Shown here piece by piece: positions 56,987 through 64,000 of a DNA stretch of 64,000 nt. Origin of the DNA: Vibrio splendidus (GTDB lineage Bacteria; Pseudomonadota; Gammaproteobacteria; Enterobacterales; Vibrionaceae); contig NZ_AP025508.1 of the NCBI RefSeq assembly GCF_024347615.1, positions 3,038,001 through 3,102,000 on the forward strand, in the 5' to 3' direction. A program made the position numbers and the translations under genes. The notes under the pieces were generated by a model, which was given only the letters and a program-made list of their open reading frames with translations, did not search any database and was not told the DNA's origin. Position 1 is the first letter of the stretch. Each line of letters begins with the position of its first letter.

Positions 56987-57304
56987 TTACTCAGCGTCTT
57001 CTTGCTCTTCTTCACGAGCTTTTGCGCGTGCTTCACGTGCTTGCTCAGCTTTAAGCTCTTTAGTGTGACGTAGTTCGTCACGCTCTTTACGCTGCTCTGA
57101 TTTACGCTCGTTACGTTCAGCTTGGTTTGAGATGAAAGATGCTAGCTCTTTCTCTGCCCACTCTTGTGCTAGAGCTTCAGTTTCGAAACCAGACTCACGC
57201 TTAGATACTGTTGTGCTGCGAGACGTTACTTGACGAGTAATCTCTGCACACCAACCGTTGCGTTTTTCTGTAAGGCGGATATCAAATTTTTTGTTCTTAG
57301 ACAT
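56987..57304 (-). CDS. DUF3622-type small protein with charged helical tail
   Basis: A 105-residue cytoplasmic protein. The first half (KKFDIRLTEKRNGWCAEITRQVTSRSTTVSKRE) is a short beta-rich domain; from about residue 55 it is a very charged, probably single alpha helix (AERNERKSEQRKERDEL, then RAKAREEEQEDAE). This fits the DUF3622 family, function unknown. It lies divergent from adenine deaminase. Confidence 0.7.
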   Translation of the reverse strand: MSKNKKFDIRLTEKRNGWCAEITRQVTSRSTTVSKRESGFETEALAQEWAEKELASFISNQAERNERKSEQRKERDELRHTKELKAEQAREARAKAREEEQEDAE

Positions 57305-57658
57305 GTTCTATTTTTTCCTAAGGGAGATCATTAAGGGATCGGTCACTTTGATAACTCCATCTAAGTGAGCATCTTTTAACACCATCCCTTGGTAAGCGCG
57401 GTATTAGAGCACAAATCAATGAATATTGCTGCAAATATTTGCAGCGGATCACACTCCCATGCTGCAAATCGTTTGCGCCGGATTTCAATGGGTTCGTAAC
57501 TCTCGATTCATCATCAACTTCTGTGCAATTTTATCGACAACAATGAAATGAACTATGCTCAAACAGAGATAAATGAAAGAGATAACCTGCAGGCTCAGGT
57601 TTACAGACTCTACTGTCTCGCCTACTCCGCCCATAATTAAAATAGCTAAGGAGTTGCT
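57305..57658. other. Divergent regulatory region DUF3622 / adenine deaminase
   Basis: A 354-base non-coding stretch. Two related palindromes at 57428-57445 and 57461-57479 are the only clear structures; AAGGAG just before 57659 serves the deaminase gene. Confidence 0.55.
57428..57479. promoter_or_regulatory. Paired GCTGCAAA palindromes, likely operators
   Basis: GCTGCAAATATTTGCAGC (57428-57445) is a perfect 18-base palindrome. GCTGCAAATCGTTTGCGCC (57461-57479) repeats the left half exactly and the right half imperfectly. The centres are about 33 bases apart, near three helical turns. The binding protein is unknown; the second site only partly resembles a PurR box. Confidence 0.6.
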
Positions 57659-58669
57659 ATGGATAGCTTCATCAAACATTTACCCAAGGTTGAGCTGCAT
57701 TTACATATTGAAGGCACGCTAGAACCTGAGCTGATGTTCCAACTGGCCAAGCGCAATAACGTGTCGATTCCCTTTGATAACCCAGACCAAGTAAGAGACG
57801 CGTACCAATTCCACAATCTTCAGTCTTTTCTCGATATCTATTATCAAGGCGCAAACGTACTGATTCATGAACAGGATTTCTATGACCTGACTTGGGCTTA
57901 TCTACTCAAGTGCCAACAAGATAATGTGGTTCATACTGAGATCTTTTTTGACCCTCAAACCCACACCGAACGTGGCATTGCCTTTGAAGTCATCATTGGT
58001 GGGATTACTCAAGCTTTGAATCAAGCCGAGCAAGAACTAGGGATCAGCAGCCAGCTGATCATGTGTTTTCTGCGCCATCTTGATGAAGACAGCGCTTTTG
58101 AAACACTCAAACAAGCCCTTCCCTACAAAGATAAGATCATTGCCGTCGGGCTGGATTCGTCGGAAGAAGGAAACCCGCCGGAGAAGTTTAAGCATGTGTT
58201 CCAAGAGGCGATCAACCAAGGCTTTCTGACCGTCGCGCACGCCGGAGAGGAAGGCCCTGCGCAAAATATTAGTGACGCGCTGAGCTTGTTAGGCATCACC
58301 CGTATTGATCATGGCGTTCGCTGTGTTGAAGATGAAGACTTGATGGAACAGCTAATCGCTAAACGCACACCGCTAACCGTGTGCCCGCTATCGAATACCA
58401 AACTAAAGGTCTTCAACACCATGCAAGAACACAATATCGTCGAGTTGCTGAGAAAAGGGTTATGCGTCACCATCAATTCCGATGATCCGGCTTACTTCGG
58501 CGGCTATATGAATGATAACTTCCTCGCCGTCGCCAATGCTCATCCACTGACCAAAAACGAATTAGCGCAATTCAGTATTAATGCTGTCGAAGCGAGTTTC
58601 ATCTCGCCTCACGCCAAAGAAGATCTCATTGCACAAGTGCGCCAATATCTTGCCGAGAATACTCACTAA
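57659..58669 (+). CDS. Adenine deaminase (adenosine-deaminase-like family)
   Basis: A 336-residue zinc enzyme. Motifs: VELHLHIEGTLEPE (HxH zinc ligands), VAHAGEEGPA (third histidine and catalytic glutamate), RIDHGVRC and NSDDPAYFGGY (aspartates). The pattern FLRHLDEDSAFETL and LDSSEEGNPPEKF is that of the adenine-deaminase branch (as in yeast Aah1) rather than adenosine deaminase, so it probably turns adenine into hypoxanthine, which the salvage route can use. A ribosome site AAGGAG precedes the ATG. Confidence 0.88.
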   Translation: MDSFIKHLPKVELHLHIEGTLEPELMFQLAKRNNVSIPFDNPDQVRDAYQFHNLQSFLDIYYQGANVLIHEQDFYDLTWAYLLKCQQDNVVHTEIFFDPQTHTERGIAFEVIIGGITQALNQAEQELGISSQLIMCFLRHLDEDSAFETLKQALPYKDKIIAVGLDSSEEGNPPEKFKHVFQEAINQGFLTVAHAGEEGPAQNISDALSLLGITRIDHGVRCVEDEDLMEQLIAKRTPLTVCPLSNTKLKVFNTMQEHNIVELLRKGLCVTINSDDPAYFGGYMNDNFLAVANAHPLTKNELAQFSINAVEASFISPHAKEDLIAQVRQYLAENTH

Positions 58670-58695
58670 GAGAATGGAGCTTTGCTGCGATCAAA

Positions 58696-58720
58696 AAAGG
58701 GAAGCTCAGTGCTTCCCTTT
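58696..58720. terminator. Bidirectional terminator between adenine deaminase gene and nnrS
   Basis: AAAGGGAAGC and GCTTCCCTTT arms around TCAGT with A-rich left flank; both converging genes can use it. Confidence 0.8.
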
Positions 58721-58746
58721 CAAAATGGGTTCGAAAATCAATAGGC

Positions 58747-59931
58747 TTAGCCTGGGTGACCATCCACTCTTGGCGTTAGAAGCATCATGCCGAACTTCCA
58801 GATAAACAACCCGAATGCTAACGTCCATAAACCCGCGCTGATGTTCACCATCTCAAATAAATACGCAGGGAAGAAAGTCACACCTACGCTGCGAACCAAA
58901 GCCGCGACAAAAATAGCCGAGAACGCTAACGCCATACTTGGCCCTTTATAGATAGCACGACCCGTGTGCCCCATTGTCACGCGCGTAATCATCGCAAGAA
59001 TTAACCCACTCAAACCGCCAATCGCAAACAAGTGCAACATGTTGTGGCTCGCGAACGGGTTGTCTAATAAACCACGTAGCAGCAAGCTTAAAGGGATGCA
59101 TAGGTAAGCCGCATGCAGCGACCACACCAAGGGTTCAGATAACGTAGTCCAAGGCTTCCAGCGGATAAAGCGCACCAACTGAGTCACACCTGCAAATACC
59201 ATCAACTCATTGCCGACTTGAGCAAAGGTCAATGGGAAGAAGCTCAATACAAATAAGCCAACCAAAGGTAGATTCGCTAACCATTCCAACCAAACCAGTG
59301 GTTGTGCTTTTTCAAAATCGAAGCGACGTGCCGTGAAGAACGGAATAACTCGCCCACCCATCACTGATAGCAGCAAGGTAAACCACCACAACATCGCTTG
59401 CCAAACTGCAGACGATGGAAATGGAGGCATACCCTTAATAGTTGCGTAACTAGCAAAGTTCGCCACGATAGCCAATATAAACAGCGGTACAAAGAATAGA
59501 TTCTTCCAGCCTTTCGATTTAACGACTCGGAAACCAATTTCGTAAGCGGCGAAGATTAAGAACACCGCCTCAACCGATGAGATCAGCCATAACGGTGCGG
59601 GGGTCCAAAACAGAATACGAGGTGCTAACCACAAACCAACCAGTGCGGCTAATCGATAGTGTTTGGTTCCATTGACGCCCGTCCACGTTTGCACCGCAGT
59701 TAACACAAAACCGACCACAATCGCCATGGCAAAGCCAAACAGCATTTCATGTACGTGCCACCAAAGCGCCGGTACTTTTAGCATTTCTGGCTGACCGTTT
59801 TGGAACATGATGACCCAAGCTACAATAGCGATCACAGCATAGAGACTGCCTAAAAAGAAGAAAGGTCTAAAACCTAATCGAAGATATGCAGGAATCGCAT
59901 CTTCTACACTTTTATCTGTGATATTTAACAA
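58747..59931 (-). CDS. nnrS: NnrS family heme-copper membrane protein
   Basis: A 394-residue inner-membrane protein with about 12 hydrophobic segments. NnrS signatures are YLRLGFRPFFFLGSLYA, the histidine-containing WWHVHEMLFGFAMAIVVGFVLTAVQTWTG, MGGRVIPFFTARR and HLFAIGGLSGLILAMITRVTMGHTGR. NnrS lowers nitrosative stress in V. cholerae. Upstream lie a sigma-54-type promoter and three GT-N7-AC-like sites, which suggests NorR control. It is a single gene. Confidence 0.93.
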   Translation of the reverse strand: MLNITDKSVEDAIPAYLRLGFRPFFFLGSLYAVIAIVAWVIMFQNGQPEMLKVPALWWHVHEMLFGFAMAIVVGFVLTAVQTWTGVNGTKHYRLAALVGLWLAPRILFWTPAPLWLISSVEAVFLIFAAYEIGFRVVKSKGWKNLFFVPLFILAIVANFASYATIKGMPPFPSSAVWQAMLWWFTLLLSVMGGRVIPFFTARRFDFEKAQPLVWLEWLANLPLVGLFVLSFFPLTFAQVGNELMVFAGVTQLVRFIRWKPWTTLSEPLVWSLHAAYLCIPLSLLLRGLLDNPFASHNMLHLFAIGGLSGLILAMITRVTMGHTGRAIYKGPSMALAFSAIFVAALVRSVGVTFFPAYLFEMVNISAGLWTLAFGLFIWKFGMMLLTPRVDGHPG

Positions 59932-60038
59932 ACTCGTTCCTCATTTCAGATAACAAGCCAAGAGTGGCTTCTGGGAATTGCTATTTCATAGTCAAATTCA
60001 TGATGCAGTAATCATCACTGCAATATTGCCTAACGTAA

Positions 60039-60054
60039 TGCATGAAACGCGCCA
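60039..60054 (-). promoter_or_regulatory. Sigma-54 (-24/-12) promoter for nnrS
   Basis: TGGCGCGTTTCATGCA on the minus strand aligns without gaps to TGGCACG-N4-TTGCA and keeps GG at -24 and GC at -12; 10 of 12 conserved positions match. The start would be near 60027. Confidence 0.7.
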
Positions 60055-60088
60055 AAGGTATAAAGCCAATAAAAACAAGTAACAAGGA

Positions 60089-60145
60089 GTCTTTAGGCTT
60101 CAAAAAAGTGTCAATTAAACACGCCCTATAAAAGTCATTTAGACT
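60089..60145. promoter_or_regulatory. Three NorR-like sites upstream of the nnrS promoter
   Basis: GTCAATTAAAC (60110-60120) and GTCATTTAGAC (60134-60144) are exact GT-N7-AC matches; GTCTTTAGGCT (60089-60099) is a weaker one. They lie roughly 67 to 112 bases before the inferred start, where NorR enhancer sites are expected. The last site is part of the dyad AGTC-N5-GACT. Confidence 0.55.
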
Positions 60146-60239
60146 CATGAGAGTGTAAAATAAAAAACTACTGACATTTGATGAAGCCAAACATATAGTA
60201 AGACTAGTCTCAAATACAAAAGAACAGACAGGGAACGCG

Positions 60240-60794
60240 ATGTATATTTTTGGTTATGGTAGCTTGATCAACTCCTCTTCTCGTCAACTCACAGGTCAAA
60301 CAGGGCAAGCGATTCCTGCGATAGTGCATGGCCTAGTTCGTCATTGGAGTAAGATCGATGACAGCTATGTGTTGTCACCTTTGATCGTGAATCTCGGTGA
60401 GGGACAAGTGAATGGAGTTTTACTTGAGGTGGATGATATTGCGCTGACTGAGTTTGATCGCCGTGAGCGTGGTTATCACCGAATCGAATTAAAGGCCTCT
60501 CAGATAGAAAGCCAAAATAAGTTTAAACAGGATCAATCGATCTGGGTTTACATCAAAGACGAGATTCAAGCACCTTGCGAAAACAGCCCTATCGTTCAAA
60601 CCTATGTCGATACGGTATTAGCAGGATGTTTAGAAGTGTCTGAAAGCTTTGCGGCGCACTTTGTTCAACACACACAAGGTTGGCATCACCCATTAGAAAA
60701 TGATCGCCACCAGCCTAAATACGGCAATCTTGCTGGGGTTTCAGATCACCACCACAGTGTGATTGATGGCTTGATACTGACTGTTCGAAGCTAG
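60240..60794 (+). CDS. Gamma-glutamylcyclotransferase-fold protein
   Basis: A 184-residue protein with the AIG2/GGCT opening MYIFGYGSLINSSSRQLTG (the YGSL substrate loop) and the later FDRRERGYHRIEL, which carries the acidic residue used for catalysis in the family. Enzymes of this fold release 5-oxoproline from gamma-glutamyl peptides or glutathione, but the substrate here is not known. It starts right at the promoter gap shared with nnrS. Confidence 0.78.
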   Translation: MYIFGYGSLINSSSRQLTGQTGQAIPAIVHGLVRHWSKIDDSYVLSPLIVNLGEGQVNGVLLEVDDIALTEFDRRERGYHRIELKASQIESQNKFKQDQSIWVYIKDEIQAPCENSPIVQTYVDTVLAGCLEVSESFAAHFVQHTQGWHHPLENDRHQPKYGNLAGVSDHHHSVIDGLILTVRS

Positions 60795-60801
60795 TTGATG
60801 G

Positions 60802-60852
60802 ACGTTATTAATGGATATACGTTGCTAATGAATATACGTTGGTAACGGATGT
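60802..60852. repeat. 17-bp tandem repeat after the cyclotransferase gene
   Basis: Three copies with consensus ACGTTRSTAAYGRATRT begin at 60802, 60819 and 60836, exactly 17 bases apart; a degenerate fourth follows. The array begins eight bases after the stop codon. Confidence 0.75.
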
Positions 60853-60925
60853 ACATCGTTAATTAATCTAAATCGCCAGTTAATCTAGGTTGGCGAGCTC
60901 GATCGCTCTCCAACCTAAAACGATC

Positions 60926-61261
<336 letters not shown>

Positions 61262-61318
61262 TCACTTCCTATATTGATTTATTTTCACTCATTAAATTAT
61301 TTACTAAAATTAAGTAAA

Positions 61319-61334
61319 ATGTAAATGTTTACAC
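61319..61334. promoter_or_regulatory. Galactose operator upstream of galR
   Basis: ATGTAAATGTTTACAC matches the E. coli gal operator GTGTAAACGTTTACAC at 14 of 16 positions. It lies 122 bases before galR, consistent with autoregulation or with control of the divergent gene. Confidence 0.7.
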
Positions 61335-61455
61335 TAGCATTAAGCCTAATAATTACAAGCGGTAAAGATCTCATTACTGGAAGTAAAATGAGAGTTTCGT
61401 TGCCTTGCACTCATTGTCGGTGTTAAATAGATGCAGCAATGTATAGAGGTTAAAA

Positions 61456-62454
61456 ATGGCAACAATTAAAGATGTCGCAAGGGAAGCAGGTGTTTCTGTT
61501 GCAACCGTATCTCGAGTCGTGAATAAGTCTCCGAAGGCAAGTGCGAACTCAATTGAATCCGTCACCAAAGCGATGTCTAAACTCGGCTATCGCCCGAATG
61601 CCAATGCTCGTGCGCTGGTAAGCCAGAGCACCAATACCGTCGGTGTGTTGGTTGGTGATATCTCCGATCCTTTTTTTGGCACGCTGGTTAAGGCTGTCGA
61701 TAATGTCGCTCGTGAGAACGGAAAGCATATCCTCGTCGGTAATGGCTCACACGATCGTGAAGAAGAAAGACAAGCGATTGAGTTACTGATCAATAGCCGT
61801 TGCGACGCCTTAGTGATCCACTCAAAAGGCCTGACAGACGAAGAACTGATTGCCTATGCAAAAGAAGTAAAAGGCTTAGTGCTGATCAATCGCTATATTG
61901 CTGAGATTGCCAACCGTTGTATTTTCTTGGACAACAAGAAAGGCGCGTATCTTGCGACTGAATATCTGATCCGTCATGGTCATAAAAATATTGCCTGTAT
62001 CGCTTCATCGCACAGCATTGAAGATGCCGATGAGCGTGTACAAGGTTACTTGTCAGCACTCTCGGATTACAAAATAGCGTTATCTGACAGCTATATTGAG
62101 TACTCAGCTCCCACCAGTGAAGGGGGTGAATACGCCATGACTAACCTATTAACCAAGTCACTGCCAATCACAGGCATTGTTGCGTACAACGATTACATGG
62201 CGGCAGGTGCTTTGTCTGTCCTAGATGAAAACGGTATTCAAGCGCCGGACAAAATGTCGATCATCGGTTTCGATGATGGCTTGATTGCACGCTATGTTCA
62301 TCCAAAGCTAACCACCATTCGCTACCCGATTCAGATGATGGCAGAGAAAGCGACACGACTCGCGTTGCACTTAGCCAAAGGTGAAAACACCTCAACGGAG
62401 CCAATGATGTTCTCTCCGACTTTGGTGCGCCGTAATTCGGTAGAGAAAATCTAA
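61456..62454 (+). CDS. galR: LacI-family galactose repressor
   Basis: A 332-residue repressor strongly resembling E. coli GalR: the HTH/hinge MATIKDVAREAGVSVATVSR, NPSPKA-like NKSPKASANS, YRPNANARALVSQ, and the sensor domain VGDISDPFFGTLVKAV, GFDDGLIARYVHPKLTTIRYP and FSPTLVRRNSV at the end. It binds galactose as inducer in the family. It converges on the galK-galM genes and shares a terminator with galM. Confidence 0.93.
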   Translation: MATIKDVAREAGVSVATVSRVVNKSPKASANSIESVTKAMSKLGYRPNANARALVSQSTNTVGVLVGDISDPFFGTLVKAVDNVARENGKHILVGNGSHDREEERQAIELLINSRCDALVIHSKGLTDEELIAYAKEVKGLVLINRYIAEIANRCIFLDNKKGAYLATEYLIRHGHKNIACIASSHSIEDADERVQGYLSALSDYKIALSDSYIEYSAPTSEGGEYAMTNLLTKSLPITGIVAYNDYMAAGALSVLDENGIQAPDKMSIIGFDDGLIARYVHPKLTTIRYPIQMMAEKATRLALHLAKGENTSTEPMMFSPTLVRRNSVEKI

Positions 62455-62488
62455 GTTCTGGTCAACTAACCAAACAACAAACAAAAAA

Positions 62489-62520
62489 AAGCCCTAACAG
62501 AATCGCTTCTGTTAGGGCTT
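62489..62520. terminator. Bidirectional terminator between galR and galM
   Basis: AAGCCCTAACAG and CTGTTAGGGCTT perfect 12-base arms around eight bases; the strongest T-run (T8) is on the minus strand. Confidence 0.88.
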
Positions 62521-62673
62521 TCCTACCTTACTCGGATACCCAACAATCGCGCTTAATAAATCACACACTTGTTGAGCGCCACTTTTGCTCATCCCCCAAG
62601 AACAACGCGATAACTCACATCGTTCTATTCACAAACAAAAGCAATTGGCATAACCGTTTTGAGCTAGAGCGTA

Positions 62674-63753
62674 CTAGTTTGAAGAATCCCCCGAAAATTC
62701 AAACTGGTAACAGGTACGGTAGTTATATTCTTGTTCAGGCTTGAGAATACAACTGTCCTGCTTCCACTCTGGGTGGTTAGGAGAGTCAGGTAAGAACTGG
62801 GTTTCTAGCGCCAAACCGGCGTAATCTTCATAGCTGCCACCACTTCGGTTTGGTGTACCACCAAGCCAGTTTCCGGTGTATAGCTGCATCGCAGGTTTGG
62901 TTGAAAATACTTTTAGTGTGACGAGCGCATCTGGTGACGTTACGGTAGCGGCGCATTGAGTGCGCTTGCAGCCGTCAGCTAATAAGAAAGAGTGGTCGTA
63001 ACCCTTTGCTGCTTTCTGCTGTTCATCACCCAACAAACGCTCTGAGATCATCATAGGCTGATTGAAGTCGAAGCTGGTCGATTTCACCGATTTAAGATTG
63101 CCTAATGGAATACCTACCGAGTTGGTCGGTAAGAACTGATTGGCGTTGATGCTCACAATGTGTGACAAACAATCGTGCCCGGCTTCTGCACCAAGTAGGT
63201 TGAAGTACGCATGATTCGTTAAGTTGACCACGGTTGGCTTGTCTGTGGTCGCAGAGTAATGAATGGAAACTCGATTGTCTTCGGTAATGTCATAACGCAC
63301 CGACACATTCAAATTCCCCGGAAACCCTTGATCGCCATCAGCCGACTCTAAAGTAAACGATACAGATGTATCAGTCTGCTCGGCAATATTCCAACGACGT
63401 TTATCAAAACCGTTCGGACCACCATGTAAAGAATTGCCCGCTTGGTTGGTTTCCAGCTTGTAGTTCTGACCATCAATTTTGAAACGACCATTGGCTATGC
63501 GGTTAGCATAACGACCAACGGTTGTGCCCATATAGCTGGCTTGTTTATCGAAGTTCTCCATTGAGTTAACACCCAACAAAACCTCTCTTTTATTTCCCTT
63601 TACTGGCAGGATACAGCTCAACCATGTTGCACCAATGTCCATGAATGTCACTTGCATGCCATGCGTATTTGATAGCGTCACTAACTGAGCGGGTTGGCCA
63701 TCATAGGCTGGAGTTTGTGTCATGGATTGATGCAGGTTTTGCTCTTGTGTCAT
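62674..63753 (-). CDS. galM: Aldose 1-epimerase (galactose mutarotase)
   Basis: Interconverts alpha and beta galactose for galactokinase. The 359-residue protein has the conserved GRYANRIANGRF, GNSLHGGPNGFDKRRW, the histidine in LTNHAYFNLLG and the catalytic glutamate region ALETQFLPDSPNHP. It lies 111 bases downstream of galK, with a hairpin between them, so it is the last gene of the gal operon. Confidence 0.95.
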   Translation of the reverse strand: MTQEQNLHQSMTQTPAYDGQPAQLVTLSNTHGMQVTFMDIGATWLSCILPVKGNKREVLLGVNSMENFDKQASYMGTTVGRYANRIANGRFKIDGQNYKLETNQAGNSLHGGPNGFDKRRWNIAEQTDTSVSFTLESADGDQGFPGNLNVSVRYDITEDNRVSIHYSATTDKPTVVNLTNHAYFNLLGAEAGHDCLSHIVSINANQFLPTNSVGIPLGNLKSVKSTSFDFNQPMMISERLLGDEQQKAAKGYDHSFLLADGCKRTQCAATVTSPDALVTLKVFSTKPAMQLYTGNWLGGTPNRSGGSYEDYAGLALETQFLPDSPNHPEWKQDSCILKPEQEYNYRTCYQFEFSGDSSN

Positions 63754-63776
63754 TCTAAATTCCTTCTAGCGCCAGT

Positions 63777-63805
63777 AAAAAGCCTCTACCTGAAATAAAG
63801 GCTTT
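63777..63805 (-). terminator. Weak terminator-like hairpin between galK and galM
   Basis: AAAGCCT and AGGCTTT arms are followed on the minus strand by TTTTTACT. The seven-base stem is short, so partial termination is more likely than full. Confidence 0.5.
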
Positions 63806-63864
63806 AGCATTTGGCCTACCATGATCTTTTTAGTTGGTAAGCTCTATATTAAGTATCGAAGCCG

Positions 63865-64000
63865 TTAGATTACTTCAACTAAGCCTGCTCCGTCTTTCGC
63901 TTGGCACACATAAATAGATTCTTTTAGACCCGTCGCCGCTTGATATTTCTGTTCAACGGTTGTTTTAATTTCATCAACCAATGCAGGCGGAACCAATGCC
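63865..64000 (-). CDS. galK: Galactokinase, C-terminal end (truncated by window edge)
   Basis: The frame is open to the window end and codes for about 44 residues ending in a TAA at 63865. The end of the protein reads [20 protein letters not shown], then [16 protein letters not shown], matching the C-terminus of E. coli GalK (LVPEELV, TGIKETFYVC, GAG). Galactokinase phosphorylates galactose at C1. Its start lies outside the window. Confidence 0.9.
   Translation of the reverse strand, partial: ALVPPALVDEIKTTVEQKYQAATGLKESIYVCQAKDGAGLVEVI

Larger units (their letters stand above)
59932..60239. other. Regulatory region upstream of nnrS
   Basis: A 308-base gap with a sigma-54-type promoter and NorR-like repeats for nnrS on the minus strand; the rest is AT-rich and also serves the divergent gamma-glutamylcyclotransferase-like gene. 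Confidence 0.6.

Noticed and set aside
57485..57679. 64-codon minus-strand frame overlapping the adenine deaminase start
   Set aside because: It has no ribosome site, covers the deaminase ribosome site and start on the other strand, and matches no family known to me.
59880..59902. NsrR-like dyad (AAGAT ... ATCTT) near the start of nnrS
   Set aside because: It lies within codons 10-17 of nnrS, the inner bases do not fit the consensus, and the upstream sigma-54/NorR arrangement explains regulation better.

Overview
The window is a piece of core chromosome from a Vibrio, most likely of the Splendidus-type clade, although species assignment from sequence alone is inference. The clues are a sodium-type PomA/PomB flagellar stator beside thiI and xseB-ispA-dxs, a gcvA gene with a divergent GcvB small RNA, Crl-FrsA-Gpt next to proBA, a ribBX-type riboflavin gene, and a PTS trehalose locus. 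The DNA is moderately AT-rich, nearly all genes are intact and closely packed, and I see no prophage, insertion sequence, CRISPR array, tRNA or rRNA. Both ends cut genes: proS at the left (3' part only) and galK at the right (3' part only, minus strand).

Left part (1-20 kb): the end of proS, small conserved genes (DUF533, YaeP, DUF4250, a lipoprotein), glyA under a likely PurR box, a YitT membrane protein, a CadC/ToxR-like membrane regulator followed by a lipoprotein, then the trehalose genes treR, treB and treC. GmhB and the methionine importer metNIQ follow; metNIQ sits behind four tandem met boxes. A LamB-type porin lies beyond metQ, and its upstream region carries the same GGGAACATTCCC operator as treB, so porin and PTS genes look like one TreR regulon. 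DUF2310, syd and queF end this part.

Middle (20-41 kb): a TPR protein with a degenerate GGDEF domain, an active-looking diguanylate cyclase, ppnN preceded by an exact 22-bp-period repeat, xni, an exported nuclease, the overlapping operon gcvA-hydrolase-ygdD-rlmM with gcvB divergent, thiI, pomAB, xseB-ispA-dxs, a monooxygenase-like protein, pgpA and thiL.

Right part (41-64 kb): the nrdR-ribD-ribE-ribBX-ribH-nusB cluster, proBA, crl, frsA, gpt and a purine permease. The 1.06-kb gap between the permease and pepD is the most interesting stretch. On the minus strand it holds a promoter, a Shine-Dalgarno, a 28-codon ORF, C-rich segments and a strong terminator, which together look like a dual-function RNA of the VcdRP type. 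A perfect HexR-type palindrome and a PurR-like site lie just upstream of it. Further right are DUF3332, an AstE-like hydrolase, DUF3622, adenine deaminase behind a pair of palindromes, nnrS with a sigma-54 promoter and NorR-like sites, a gamma-glutamylcyclotransferase-like protein, a tRNA-binding protein, and galR, galM and galK.

Functionally, much of the window deals with carbon and purine supply (trehalose, galactose, glycine/one-carbon, purine salvage), with the regulators TreR, GalR and GcvA encoded beside their targets. Assignments to regulators encoded elsewhere (PurR, MetJ, HexR, NorR, CRP) rest on motif matches only.
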